Made by a program: the position numbers and the translations under genes
The notes under the pieces: generated by a model
What the model saw: the letters and a program-made list of their open reading frames with translations, nothing else
Databases searched by the model: none
What the model was told of the DNA's origin: nothing
In this document: one piece after another, positions 1 through 12,110 of the stretch
How the letters are laid out: each line of letters opens with the position of its first letter
Numbering within the stretch: position 1 is the stretch's first letter
Assembly (NCBI GenBank): GCA_905250075.1
Contig: CAJNOP010000325.1
Span: 124,001-188,000 of the forward strand
Direction of reading: 5' to 3'
Source of the DNA: Rotaria sp. Silwood1
Taxonomy: Eukaryota; Rotifera; Eurotatoria; Philodinida; Philodinidae
DNA: 64,000 nucleotides

Positions 1-1
1 G

Positions 2-964
2 ATCATCATAATCGATATCATCATCGCCTGCAGAACTATCATTATCCGATGAATTTGAATTATCATACCATTGATATGGATTGACAATGATTCGATTAGG
101 TTTATATCTATTATGAATTAAATCGGTTAAAGCTTTGTTAAAAAGAGGTATAAAACGTTCACATATTTGTTCAATTAATTGATATAACTTTTTATTTTCA
201 ACTGGATGTAAATTATTGATATATGATTCGATTGCAACATGACCATCCTTTGAAACATTAAATTCAGCTGGTAACCATTGATATGTATTCGATCGAGTAT
301 AATCATGTTTTGATTTTTGCCGTTTATTTTTTGAAGATGATTCTTTTGCATTGATGTCAATAATTTGTCCATCATTAATATGTTCTAGAGCATTATCTAC
401 ATTCATAATACGATTCTTATCATTAATAACTCTTGTCATTTGATTAACAAAACAAAATAATGATGGATGAACTAAATCTCGTATTTGTTTATTTGTACCA
501 GGATGCCAATCTAGTTCATTTTCTGGTACATTCTCGAAACTCTTTACACATTCAATTAATGATTCTTTTATATCCTCAGGTATTAATTCATCACTTTGCC
601 ATACACCATCGACAGAAGACATTTCCATAGATCCATCTCGTATCGAATCGTAATATTCTAATTCAGCTAGAACATAATTGATTTGTTTGTCTGTAAGCGA
701 TGTTTGCTCTGAAGCTTCTTGTTTCCACTTGTTTCGTATTGTTTCATCTTTCATTTTTCCATACCATTTTAGTTTCGTTCGAATAGTTCCACTCAATCGC
801 ATCATTGCCAATTCAATTAATGTTTTTGGTTCACATCCGTCACCATAACTACCTGGATAAAACGGATGCGGAAATGGTTCTAAATCAGTATTTCGACTTT
901 TTAGATCGATTGCTAATATTTCTTCAGTTTGGTCGGAAGTAGTTTTTTTCTTTTGTGAAGACAT
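2..964 (-). CDS. DUF4246 family protein, N-terminal 321 residues, 3' end outside window
   Basis: The frame is open without a stop or intron from the ATG at 964 to the left window edge. The N-terminal part carries the pattern I associate with DUF4246: a PHPFYPGSYGDG segment, a stretch like LIELAMMRLSGTIRTK followed by a charged helix with KWK..A, then LVHPSLFCFVNQ and, further on, YQWLPAEFNVS and SYINNLHP. The visible end is an acidic Asp/Ser run near residues 305-321. DUF4246 proteins are mostly fungal, about 500-700 residues long and of unknown biochemical function, so roughly the second half is missing here. It is the only sizeable gene in the window without introns. No neighbour within 5 kb suggests a role. 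The family call rests on remembered motif order, not on a search. Confidence 0.8.
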   Translation of the reverse strand, partial: MSSQKKKTTSDQTEEILAIDLKSRNTDLEPFPHPFYPGSYGDGCEPKTLIELAMMRLSGTIRTKLKWYGKMKDETIRNKWKQEASEQTSLTDKQINYVLAELEYYDSIRDGSMEMSSVDGVWQSDELIPEDIKESLIECVKSFENVPENELDWHPGTNKQIRDLVHPSLFCFVNQMTRVINDKNRIMNVDNALEHINDGQIIDINAKESSSKNKRQKSKHDYTRSNTYQWLPAEFNVSKDGHVAIESYINNLHPVENKKLYQLIEQICERFIPLFNKALTDLIHNRYKPNRIIVNPYQWYDNSNSSDNDSSAGDDDIDYDD

Positions 965-2585
965 TTTCTGAAAAAAATTAAAAAAACATGCATACCGGAT
1001 CTTTCCAAAAAACTCTATACTATAATTTTGACAAGAATTACAGTAACAAAAACTATCAATGATAAAGCTGTACACGGTGCGTAAAAATATTTTTCCAAAT
1101 GGAAGAGAAGCTGTGACTCTGTGATTTCAAATAATGTCGACAATAAGTTTTATGCCGAATTAAAGGGCATAGAAAACTGGATTCATCAATACTAAATTGT
1201 AAGGTTTAGGGCAATTTTTCAGTTTTGAATTCAAAAAATTCCTTAAGTTTTACATCAAATGCGCAGAGAAAAATTCTTTTCGTGAAGCAGTTTAACCTAA
1301 ATCTCATTTAAAATGTTGAATCTCAACAATTAATATTTATTTCTTACGGCAGGATATACATAATCAATAATCAGTACGGCATACGAGACGGATACGAACG
1401 TAAACTAATTTAAAATATTTCAATCCTTGTTTCCATGTATGTCAAAGCGCATGAAATATATTCTTTTTAGAGTTTCTTCATCAAAGCAAGTGTGTTTCAT
1501 GTTTGATAACTATTCTGTTCAGTTTCATTTGTGATTTTTGTTCCAATATTTTTCAGGTCAAATATCCGATAATTTTTGATATTTGCTATATTAAATGAGA
1601 TCTAATTGGAAGTGCCTCACGAAAGAAATTTTTTTCTGCTGATACAGCGTCAACTTTTATTGCCTTGCTCGAAAAATATTTTTATGCATCTAGTACAAGT
1701 CGAACAGATTGTTAATATAATTGTGTCAAATTTCACAAAAAAACTTTTTCAGATTTTTAGATCATGTCCATATTCTTATTTGACAAAAATTTCTAAACAA
1801 AATTTGAAGTAATATAAATCATATTTTGCGTCTAGTCTCTCAAAATGGCTTCTTGTCTTTGTTTCTATACATTGAAGCCAAAAACACAATTAATCGCTAA
1901 ATTTTTTCTAAAGATGTTCAACTGGATAATAAATTACAATTAGAAAATCATATCTCTATACCTTCTTCAAAACATGATAGATTACCAGAAGTGCAAAACT
2001 ATATCATGTTTTTGTGTTTGACAAGAAAAATAAGGCAATAGAAACAAAAATGACAATCTTATATTGGAGCTATGCTTTATTGAGATTGACAAATACTATT
2101 ATACGGGATAGTTTATCCAAATTTTTGAAAAATAAAATATAAATATTCTGCTAATGATTATTCGGAAATACTAGGTGATTTTTTCGACTATGCGATAACA
2201 TATGTTCACCTCTAGTAGACCATGAAAACTTTGAATAAAATGATAGAGATTTGATTTTGCAATTATGTTCAAGCATTAAATCGACCATTGATTGAAAAAA
2301 ATGTCGACAATATTATCATCTTTTTCAAGTGCAATATATAAAAAGCAAAAAAAAAGAACCCGCATTCTAAGGGCTACCTCTCATTTGCGAGCATTACGAA
2401 AATTATGTTCAAGTAAAATTAAATCGTTTTAAATTTTCGGTTCATTTAAACTTGACAACTCCATTACTTTTCTTTTCAACAATTAAGTTGAAGAGAAGCC
2501 TTCACCAATATTTACATTTAAAACCTGTGTTTTTTCGAGTGCCATTTTCTATATTTTTATTTTTATGTATCAATGAAAAGCAATA

Positions 2586-2622
2586 AGTCGGCTTTGACTG
2601 CACTTCGTGCAGTCAGCCAACT
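2586..2622. repeat. imperfect hairpin, possible mobile-element relic
   Basis: AGTCGGCT at 2586-2593 pairs with AGCCAACT at 2615-2622 with one mismatch, and inside it GACTGCAC/GTGCAGTC pairs perfectly around a 3-base TTC loop. Seen directly. The function is unknown. It could be the tip of a decayed foldback element or chance. Confidence 0.45.
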
Positions 2623-2799
2623 TAATAACAATTACGTTTAGCAAGTTCTATAAACTGCAATTAATTAAGAAGAAAAAGAAAAGAGCAGTAGTTTAACGAG
2701 CTCTATAAATTACAGCTCGTTAGAAGTAAAGCTGACGGTATAAGTTTTATTGAATATGCTACTATATAGTAAATTTTTTAAAACTTTAAAAAGAATTTC

Positions 2800-3065
2800 C
2801 GAGGTTGATCATTCCGACCGTCAAAAACGGCGTCTTATCCGACCGGAAGCGGCCATAAAACGACAAATTATTGCATTAGTTTTGATCTTAATTTGCCGTA
2901 ATCTGCCGTACCGTTTTACAAGCCGTTTTCCTCATTAGAAAACGGCCATCTTTTCTCTCCAATTTTCGTTTCATAATCTGGTATGACGTATTACAGTGCC
3001 ATTTCGCGACACTTTACATCGTTATTACGGCGTTTCAATGCTATTACAACGCCGTTTTCTTAGAT
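2800..3065. other. GC-richer patch with internal repeats, probable decayed element
   Basis: This stretch is richer in G+C than its surroundings and repeats short words such as CCGACCG, AACGGC and GCCGTTTTC on both strands. The 14-mer ATCATTCCGACCGT at 2808-2821 recurs exactly at 52249-52262, followed in both places by related sequence (GTCTTA/ATCTTA, then ATAAAAC). I read it as one copy of a dispersed, decayed repeat. No coding frame is convincing. Confidence 0.4.
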
Positions 3066-4080
3066 CTGGGTTGAAATTTTCGATCAATTTTTAAAAAACG
3101 ATTTAGGTCATAAAATAAGTTTTTTAAAGTGACATAAGTAAATTTTTTAAGAATTTAAATAACGGAAATTTGAGACTTAAGATAGTATTCTATTTGAATA
3201 ATTTAAATTGAAAAAGCGAACGAAATCAAATTAATGTTCGCAAATGAGAAGACATGATTCGGAACATGTCCAAGTATTAATGAAAACGGATCGATTTTAT
3301 TCTAGTGATATTATTTTCATTAATAACAATGTCGAACTGAAGATTTTACCTGTTCTTTTGCTTAAAACATGACATTTGTAAAATAAGTTGACAAAATATA
3401 TGACTATTTTCTTTTTGGAGTTTTTTTTATGTCTAAAATTACCTTCTGAAACAATCTGAGAGAGAAACTGATATTTTTCTAATGTATGATTCCAAATTAT
3501 TGAGATCAGATAACAACACAATCATGTAGAAAGTCTTCTCAATCGGTAGAGTTAGAATAATTCCTTTCACGAAAAGCCGTCTCCGATTACCGGGAATAAG
3601 CAAAGAGATGTTCATATACGGATACAAATACAAAATCGATACCCACCTTCGTGTGTTGCTTGTTTTGCCACTTACTTACAATCAGCGGTAAAGAATTGAA
3701 AATATGAGCAAATATTCTTTCAGTGGCTGTTCACGTGTACCAATGATAAAATGAGTCGCTTGTTCAAAGAAAAATATTAAGCCAGAGAAGAAATCGGTAA
3801 CTTAGTGTAGTAGTCAACGATTACGTTCATCGATGATTTTTTTGTTTTGGAATATTATTGAATCGTACACTCTATTTATGCAGCTTCCGATAGAGGCGCT
3901 ATATTGTAGAATTCAGGTATGGATAAAGCGTGAATGTAGGTATAGGTCTTCTCTTCGCTCATGCACAACTACAGTCACATCCATTCACTTCCGCATTGCT
4001 ACCTGATGATTGCTTTAATTTTTCATGACGATCGATCAACAATACTTGTGCAAAGAGCAAGCAACGGTTAGACTTTCATC

Positions 4081-4413
4081 ATGGCGAAACAAGATTCTTT
4101 CCGACTTCTAATAAGATCATATCATTTAATTATTTCATCGTCACAAGAAACGACTATGATCCTGACTGGTATTTGTGATCTTTTTCTTGTGCTACTGGTA
4201 GACCAGAATTCTAGTTCTATCATGCATAAACTTGATCCCTTGAGATCATTGAATGTATTTCTATCTCGTGATGATGTGAACGGATTCTATTTAGATCCAT
4301 TACTTGATCAAACACTTCACTTATACTTGATGGCTTTTGGTGTGGAAGTAATTCCAATTATAGAAGTGTCTTTAGTGAATAGTCTAAGTTCATCGGTCGA
4401 CCAACTTTATTGA
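4081..4413 (+). CDS. unrecognised 110-residue open frame (doubtful)
   Basis: Longest ATG-to-stop frame in the gene-poor left region. The translation is hydrophobic and Ser/Asp-rich. I recognise no motif and see no signal of splicing into flanking exons. Codon use is less AT-biased than in the confident genes. It may be chance, or a decayed coding relic of an element. A neighbouring frame also reads as plausible protein over a short distance near the middle, which argues against a live gene. Confidence 0.12.
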   Translation: MAKQDSFRLLIRSYHLIISSSQETTMILTGICDLFLVLLVDQNSSSIMHKLDPLRSLNVFLSRDDVNGFYLDPLLDQTLHLYLMAFGVEVIPIIEVSLVNSLSSSVDQLY

Positions 4414-6684
4414 CGGCAAGCTAATGTATAATGATAATATTCTCCTTGTTTCAACGATGAACCATGTGTTGAATTGAGTCATTCTCCACCTGGCACACAA
4501 TATAGAATACTTACAGTCGCTGTAAAAAAATGAAAAAGTCTACCGTATGAGTATTCAATTTCAGGACGACAAATATGAAAAAGAATCAATATTTGTCGAA
4601 AACTGATGAACTTGTTGCTGGTTACAACTGCGCTTGACACCTAAATGCATGGTCACAAATAAGGAAAGTATCATCACACGCACACATTATTTTGATCATT
4701 AGAGCAAAAGTAACCCATAAGAAATCAAACCGAATAAGCTTTTTACATTGGCATTTAACAGCTGATTAGATTCGAATGAGATCATCGATAAATAAAGAAA
4801 TTCATGATCTTGTTTCATATCACCAAATCAATATCAACGAGTTTCAATATCTATACTTAAGTTTTCTTCTCTTATTTAGCCTCTCCATTATCTCTCATTT
4901 CGTTGTTATTCAATACTATCAGAAGTCGATTTTTTTTTCTGTTAAATTAAAGCTCTTAACTTCTGTTTTGAGGCAGAATTCGTTTTCAGATGTCTGTCGA
5001 ATCAGCTGCTAGAGTGTTTCAATGAGTTTCATGATGGAAGAAAAACTAGAGTCGATCCATCGGCTAATTTGACACCAATATTTGTAAGAAAATCATTATT
5101 TTGATTGCAGTTGATTGTGTATTACCAAAAGTGATACTCATTTCACGTATGATACTGATAACAAGATCATTTTTATGAATCTATTTATACCATACACTAT
5201 TCTAGTTACCATTGGATGAATGTTAATATTAAAAAAGTTTGTACAATAAAATTTCTTAGTAAACATTCTTCTGCACAAGCTGAACAATAATTATTCATAA
5301 GAGAAGATGAGAATTAAAAGTTTACTAATAATTTTGATAAACGGCAACACTATCATCACGTGAGAACTTCACTTGTCGAATGAATCGTATTAGAGATAAT
5401 CTAAAGGAAATTTTCAGCACAATTCATACGAAATTAAAATGTGAAACACATTGGAGGTACTTTATGAAACACTAATCAGAGGCAAGTAAGATAATGAAAC
5501 ACTTCATCAAAACTAATGCCTCATACTCATGGTTATCGTTCATTGGTTCTAGATATTCTCTCGCAAGTATAATAATAATGCCAGACGTTTTAAGCGAAAA
5601 ATGATCACTTTGATCGGTTAGAGTAGTGTGAAATGATAGAAGATATTACACAAAAAAGTATCCTCCATTGTATGAAAATATTATTTATAGAAAATGTTTC
5701 ACTCTGATGTTTTTTTCCACAATCAATTGTGAAAGGAAAACTAACTAGTCCATGCTGTTGAATAAAGAACTCTGGTATGGCACGAGACAATTTGAATTCG
5801 ATTAAAATATATTTTACTAGATTTGTTAGGACAGTTGGTCGGACTATAAAAATATCAATTATGATCGAGAATGATTGAGTTCCAGATAAATGATGATTTC
5901 AAACGATAACTTTAATATTTCTCATATGATCAACCTAATGAATTGATGTAATTACAGATAAAATTCAAGAAAAATTACAATAAGTACTTTGATTTAGAAA
6001 CCTTAATGCGAACTGTCCATATAAAAGGTTAATTCTTGATTATTTTTATCAACTAATAAAATATCTCCATTTTTCATTAAATATGGTTTTATTTCTTTCT
6101 CATGTACTGATGGATAAAATTACCAAAGAAATAAATGAAATACTTGATGTATTGATTGAAAGACACTAGTTATTACAACATATTCGAAAAGCGCCTTGAT
6201 AACGAGCTAAGCCTTGTCTGTACATACAACATTAGTGACATTCAGTAATACATGACAAAAATGTAACACCTTAAATATGATCATTAGTTGTATACGAAAT
6301 ATTACATAAACTATGCACTTCATTTTTCGAACCATTAAAAGTCTTGAAAATCATGAAGAAAGTTTTTTTTTGATAATTATACAAATCATCAATTCACTGA
6401 AATGTGAAAGAAACTGAAAAGAAAACGAAACAATTTTCATGACGTGATACTTTCAAATGCATAAATATCAGTGATCATTTACCTATTTGAAATCAGTGAA
6501 GCAAAACAAAATCATGACATCAACAATAATATGTTTTTCATTGTCTTACGACTATAATAAATCATTCATACAAATCAATGATAACCTTTAAGATTATTTT
6601 TTTTTCTATATTAAACTACACATTTAGACTGTTTGAAAAAAAAACAAGCAGTTTGTTACATTCTATTCTATATTATTACAAAAA

Positions 6685-7424
6685 TCATTCATCAGCTATA
6701 TAATTCATCATAAAATCAAAGTCTCGATAACTAACACGACCATCACCGTCGACATCGAGTTGTCTAGAATTGAAATAAAAATATGTTTTATGAATTAAAA
6801 TAGATGATAAAATATTGAATAGAACATACTTAAAAGCAGAATCAATTGTTTCTGTTTTTAATTTAACATTAATACGTTCAAATGCACGAATAAAATCATC
6901 TTTAGTTAAAAAACCTTTACCTAAATGAGAAATGAGTTCTTTTTTTTTTGTTTAAAAAATAACAAAAAAAAGAAAGTTTTTTACATGTTCGATCAAGAAT
7001 AAGAAATGTTTCACGATTTTGATCTTCACGATCAATTTGATGATCATAACTATGTACAAAATCAATAAATTGATCCAATGTTAAACCTTAAATAATCAAT
7101 AAATAATTTCTTTTTTTCCACTTCATAAAATTTTCTTACCTCGATGAGTTCGATTCGGAATACTCGATATTAATCGTTCAATTTTATACTAAAAAAAAAA
7201 AAAACAAAGAAAAGCTTTTATAATTATTATATGTCACATGTCTCAATCTTACTTTATCTAGTTTAATTCCATAAAGTCGTATAGATGCTACTTTAATATC
7301 TTCTCGATCAAGATATCCTTTTCTTTTTCTATCACATTCATGAAAAAGCTAAAAAAGCATCTAGTAATTCACAGTTGGTTTTAACATCTAATCTACATAC
7401 TCTTTCAATTTCGTGTTTATTCAT
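6685..7424 (-). CDS. EFCAB11: EF-hand calcium-binding protein, EFCAB11-like
   Basis: Six exons (7401-7424, 7253-7348, 7140-7188, 6985-7086, 6830-6920, 6685-6763) join in frame to 146 residues. The layout follows EFCAB11: a first degenerate EF-hand (CDRKRKGYLDRED), a linker with LTLDQF, a GFLTKDDFIRAF hand, and a C-terminal canonical loop DVDGDGRVSYRDF followed by MMNYIADE, matching the family's usual ending. Only the last loop has a full set of acidic calcium ligands. Human EFCAB11 is about 163 residues. The first coding exon is only 24 nt. The ATG lies 170 bp downstream of the FGGY stop, and a TTTTAG acceptor-like site ends 16 nt before it. The molecular role of the family is poorly known. 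Confidence 0.82.
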
Positions 7425-7446
7425 AATAAATTTTTTAATCTAAAAT
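7425..7446 (-). promoter_or_regulatory. acceptor-like site before EFCAB11 start
   Basis: On the minus strand GTGATTTTAG ends at 7440, 16 nt before the ATG at 7424, inside the 170-bp gap after the FGGY stop. The gap is very short for a full 5' intron plus a promoter. A trans-splice acceptor is one explanation, an ordinary 5' UTR intron another. Confidence 0.35.
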
Positions 7447-7594
7447 CACAAAGAAAATCTTATTTCTATCAACTACGATCAGAAATCTAAAATTATCTTT
7501 TATAAAAGAAAATTAAATCATCAGTATAATTGCATAAAAAATAGATCATAAAATCAATATGAAAAAGGATTGCCACAATTGTTTGTTTTTCTTT

Positions 7595-10357
7595 TTATGA
7601 TTGACCATATTTACTCATCCGTTGACGACTATCAATTTCTGTTTGCTGTAATACACGATAAATTTCATATTTATCTTTATGAAAATCAGCTATTTTAGAA
7701 TCCGGCATATATGTTTGAATTGGACATGCTATCTTATTAAGTAAATCTTCTACTTGATGTGCATTATCAGCTATTAATTGACCACATATTGCTGCACCTA
7801 ATAGAACACAATCATTAGTTGCTTCAGAAACATAAACAGGCATTTGAACAACATCAGCCATAAGTTGTGTTAATAATGGTAATCGTGCTAAACCACCACA
7901 AATTTGTACAACACGAAAATGATGACCAGATTTAGTCATTACTTCAATTATATGTCGACTATCATAAGCTACAGCTTGTAATACAGCTAAATATTGTATT
8001 GCTAAATTATTTAATGATGTATCAAAACGAAGACCAGTTATTGAAGCACCTAATTCTGGATCAGCTAATGGCGAACGATTACCATGAAAATCAATGGTCA
8101 TATGTAAATCTCTACTTAATAAGGATACATTACTAAGATTATGTTTTTTTTGTAAATTATCTAAGATTTCATTAAGTATATCAAATATATTTCTATTTTG
8201 TTCATCTGCTAATTGTTTTAATTCATTATAAGCTGGATGTATTTGTATTATATGATCAATAGATTTTCCAGCTGCTGATTGACCTCCTTCACTAAGCCAT
8301 AGATTAGGAATAAGAACATTATAATGTGGGCCCCATACTCCAGGAACAAAAACAGCTTTTTCACTACATGCCATAAAACAACTTGATGTACTAGAAATAA
8401 AAATAAATGAGAATGATGAACATGCAAGTATGTGTCTTTTTTGTTTTTATACCCTGCAACAATAACTAATCGTTCAGTGAGACGAGCGTCGGCTATTGGA
8501 GATTTACATGCTAATCCACCTAATGCTCCAGCATATGCATCAATTAATGGTGAACCAACATGAATACCTTCTGATAAACCAAGTTCATCTGCCGCTTTTT
8601 TACTTAAAACATCAATATCCGAGTTTGAAAATGGTTTACGAACAAGTTGACCTAATTTTTCACCATTATTTTCCATTAAATCGTCTAAATCAAATTTAGT
8701 CCAAAATTTTGCATCCCATCCATGTTGTGTTTCCGATGAACGATAACATAATTTACATACGGATGAACAAAGTGATCGATCTAATTGTTCTGTTGCACGA
8801 AAATGTAAATAATCCGGTAAATCAAAAAAATGTCGGGCACGTTTCCATTGTTCTTTAGCTAAATTACGTTTCAGCCACATTAACTTTCCTGGTTGCATCT
8901 CAAGACTAATTTTACCACCAAAATTTTTTAAAACATCATCCGAACTTGAATTTATTATAGCTGCTTCAGCATGTGCTCGATGGTCCAGCCACATAATTAT
9001 ATTTTGTTCATCATTACCCGAAAGAGAAACACTAACAGGTTCATATTTCTCATCAAGAACAACAAGAGAACATGTAGCATCAAAACCAATCGAACGAATA
9101 AGTCCTATTTGTTCCGATGTAAATGATCCAAGTTCGAGACATTTTCGAACACAATAACATATTGCTTGCCAAATATCCGTTGATGATTGTTCATATTCGA
9201 GTGGAGCAGATGATGAATGATATGTCTATAAAAAGAAACACTTGCTATTGAAAATAACACACATATATAGATTAAGACTATTAAAACCAAAGCTCTAGGA
9301 AACATATGTCATTACATTATAACTAATTCGAACAATGAGATTTAATATAAGAGAACCATAGAGCACATTATCATAGATGTGATTAAGACCAATAAAATTA
9401 TGCTTTTATAGATTTTCTTAAGCAATTGGTAGACGGGGTTTACGCCATTTCTTCAAATTTTGGCTTAAAAGTTTTCATACTCGGAAACTCAATTAGGCAT
9501 TCATACACGTAGAACTTGAAGAGTTGTTACTACTATTCAATTTTATAAGTAGAATATTTGAATTTTCAACTATGAATCTCAAAGAGGCTCTACGAAGATT
9601 TCCAGCAGATCCTGCAAGACCTTTAAGGTATCATCAGACGATCAAGAGGCACCTTCAAGAGTTTCTCAGGCGATTTACTGTAGATTCCTGGAGGTCACGT
9701 ACGCATTCTGTGAAGATCTCTTAGGATCATCTAGAGTTTGGATAAGGGTTTGCTCGAGATTTCCTATTGATCCCTGCGTATCAACTAGATGCTCGTGGAG
9801 ATCTCTAGTGATGCGACGGAAAACGCTAAGAGATCTGGTGGAAACTTTCTATAGTGTACTTAGAAATGTTCCGAGAATCCATAGAAAGCCTATATATAAC
9901 GCTCGAGAGTCTCTTTTTGCAGCATGAATGATTGAGGTGCGGATACTTTTCCTAGGCTAAAATATGGATCATGAATTTAAGGATTTTGAATTGGCTTTTT
10001 TTTTAGCCTTGTAGCATCAGATGTGGGTGTCGCGAAATAATTCAAAATCTTAAGAGTCGAGTTATAAAGTAAAATAGTCGTAATGAGTTAACGATTTCTA
10101 CACGATTGAATTTGTTAAGAACTATCAATATGACATTCTTTAAATTTTTACAAGATTATTTTACAATTTCACTTGTAAATTTAGGAAATATTTAATTCAT
10201 AGAAAACCATATCTTATCTAACAAACATTTTTCAATATCTCACACGAATCGGTTTTTGACATTGAACAACCGGCGTCCATTTATCATCAAATATCATACA
10301 ACGAACACTTCCTGTTCCAACATCAACACCAATTGCATAAGAGGATGATGTTGTCAT
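7595..10357 (-). CDS. FGGY: FGGY carbohydrate kinase domain-containing protein
   Basis: Three coding exons (10244-10357, 8453-9225, 7595-8390) give 560 residues, close to the 551 of human FGGY. The first exon carries the phosphate-binding GVDVGTGSVR motif at residues 10-19. The second opens with the FGGY_N segment (GFDATCSLVVLD, IMWLDHRA, GGKISLEMQPGKLMW). The third begins at the conserved AGTSSCFMA segment and holds the C-terminal domain with DFHGNRSPLADP and a late ICGGLARLPLL motif. The family phosphorylates pentuloses, and the animal member is described as a D-ribulokinase acting in the cytosol. The start follows a TTTTTAG immediately before the ATG, 290 bp after the SLC35E3 stop. Intron 1 is about 1 kb and contains compositionally distinct sequence. 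Confidence 0.95.
9560..9960. other. compositionally distinct segment in FGGY intron 1
   Basis: Unlike the surrounding AT-rich intron, this part is mixed in composition and keeps repeating short words such as GAGATCTCT, GAAGATCTC, TCTAGAG and AGATTTCC at irregular spacing on both strands. No reading frame is convincing. It looks like a decayed repeat, but I cannot define its ends. Confidence 0.3.
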
Positions 10358-10364
10358 CTAAAAA
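10358..10364 (-). promoter_or_regulatory. acceptor-like TTTTTAG directly before FGGY ATG
   Basis: The minus strand reads TTTTTAG with the ATG as the next codon. This is the standard 3' splice-site context used throughout the window. It implies either a 5' UTR intron inside the 290-bp gap after SLC35E3, or trans-splicing of a leader onto this message. Confidence 0.4.
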
Positions 10365-10647
10365 TATTCAATAAGCAATGTCATTTTTTTATTTTTTATT
10401 TTTGTGCACTTAATTAATTAAATAATAACTGAAACAAAAAATGTTTTTTTTTGGAATGAACAGAAAAACAAAGACAACAGAGTAAATTTAACTTTGAGCA
10501 CTCAACATATACACATATTATCACAAATACTTGAATAAAACTTAAATGTTTTAAAAAATAAATGTTGTAAGCAATACCGATGAAATCAATGATTAATTTT
10601 CTTAATGAGATACTAGAAACAAATATAATGTAAATTCCGAATGTATT

Positions 10648-12075
10648 TTATTTATCTGCTTTTCTAATATATTTAAAATATGTATAAAGAAAAACTCCAA
10701 GCATTGTAAAACATAAACCAAATATTTGTCTTTGATTAAGTGGTTCATGAAATATAAATGAACCAATAAATATAATTAATAATGTTTTCGAATGTCCAAT
10801 CATATTATATGCAACAGCTGATAAATTTCCAATAACCCAAAAAATACTAAAATTAACAAAAAATGCAACAACACCACAAAGTAATACTAAAAAAATAATA
10901 TCAGTTGTCATAAATTTATCTAAATCCGATATTGGTTCAAAAAATGGTACAAAAAATAATAGTAATAGACCAGAAAGTGGAGCTTGATAAAATAATAACT
11001 GTAATGAATCACAATTGTATGCTTTTTGATAATACTCAACAAGTATTTGATACATAGCAGTAAATACTACAGATGTAACAGCACCTAAAATAAATAAAAT
11101 ATAGATTAAAAATAAAAACAAAAAATTTAATATTTACAAAAAAGACCAAATACATTAAATTGTAAATCATAATAAGTACTAATTAATGTTCCAACAAAAA
11201 CCGGAATGAATGAAATTACAATTGGTAATGGATAGTGTGCTTTAAAAAATAACCAACTAATCACCATCACAGCTAAAATAGACATAGAAATTTTACTATT
11301 AAAAATAATATCATATTCTATCACAGATTTTATTTCAACATTAAACAAAACTTTAGTGAGTAGTTTTTCAAAATCAAGTATTTTATTAAACATCGTATAA
11401 GTTGACCGATCAAAATTCCTTCTACATCTTTATTGTCATATCTAGTAATATATGTTAAAAAACTGAGATCTCAAATTGTTGCCTAACTTTAATATTGAAT
11501 TAAACTGTTTATAAGTCTTCTATACATATATGAACTAATCCAATGGAATGTTTTCAATAATATAAAGAGAATTATTTTATTCAGTACACAGAAATGAGAA
11601 TAACATAAATTTCAAGCATACATTTATTCAAAAGTAAAGTCATAAAGTTCGAATTTCAACTATTCAATTCAAAAGTCTTTATTTACCGGCTCAAAGTTTT
11701 CAGGCTCTTCATTTTTAGATTTGTTTTCCTGCTCTATACCTATTTCGAGATGTTCTCTATCTATTGGATATATTTTACATATTAATAGACAACTGTAAAA
11801 GACAAAAAAATATAAAAACATAAAGCATATTCGCTGAAAATACGACTTCAATATCTTCTACAGAAAGATATTCAAGACTTTTGGTTCTATGATAAATTTT
11901 GCTCTATTCAATTTTCTGATGAGCTATTCCTCAATGAATCCTAAAAAACTAGAAAACCCTTAGGTTTTCAGGGGCGTAGCTAGGAAGGGGTGAGTGGGGC
12001 GTTACGCCCTCTGCTTCTGAAAAAAGCTCTTTTTTTAGGGGCTATAGCTGTTGAATTGATATGAATGGATACCTT

Positions 12076-12110
<35 letters not shown>

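Larger units (their letters stand above)
965..6684. other. 5.7-kb region with no convincing gene
   Basis: AT-rich sequence between the DUF4246 gene and the end of EFCAB11. Open frames are short, lack splice-consistent partners and resemble no family I know. It holds an imperfect hairpin at 2586-2622, a second small stem at 2696-2720 (7-bp arms), a GC-richer patch at about 2800-3065 and one 110-codon frame at 4081-4413, each listed separately. The promoter of the DUF4246 gene should lie just right of 964, but no clear TATA-type element stands out. Confidence 0.6.

Noticed and set aside
1606..3633. Several 60-75-residue open frames on both strands
   Set aside because: Short, without recognisable motifs or splice partners; expected by chance at this composition.
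11127..11393. 88-residue frame beginning MFNKILDF
   Set aside because: The first half is intron sequence; only the part from 11272 down is the third SLC35E3 exon.
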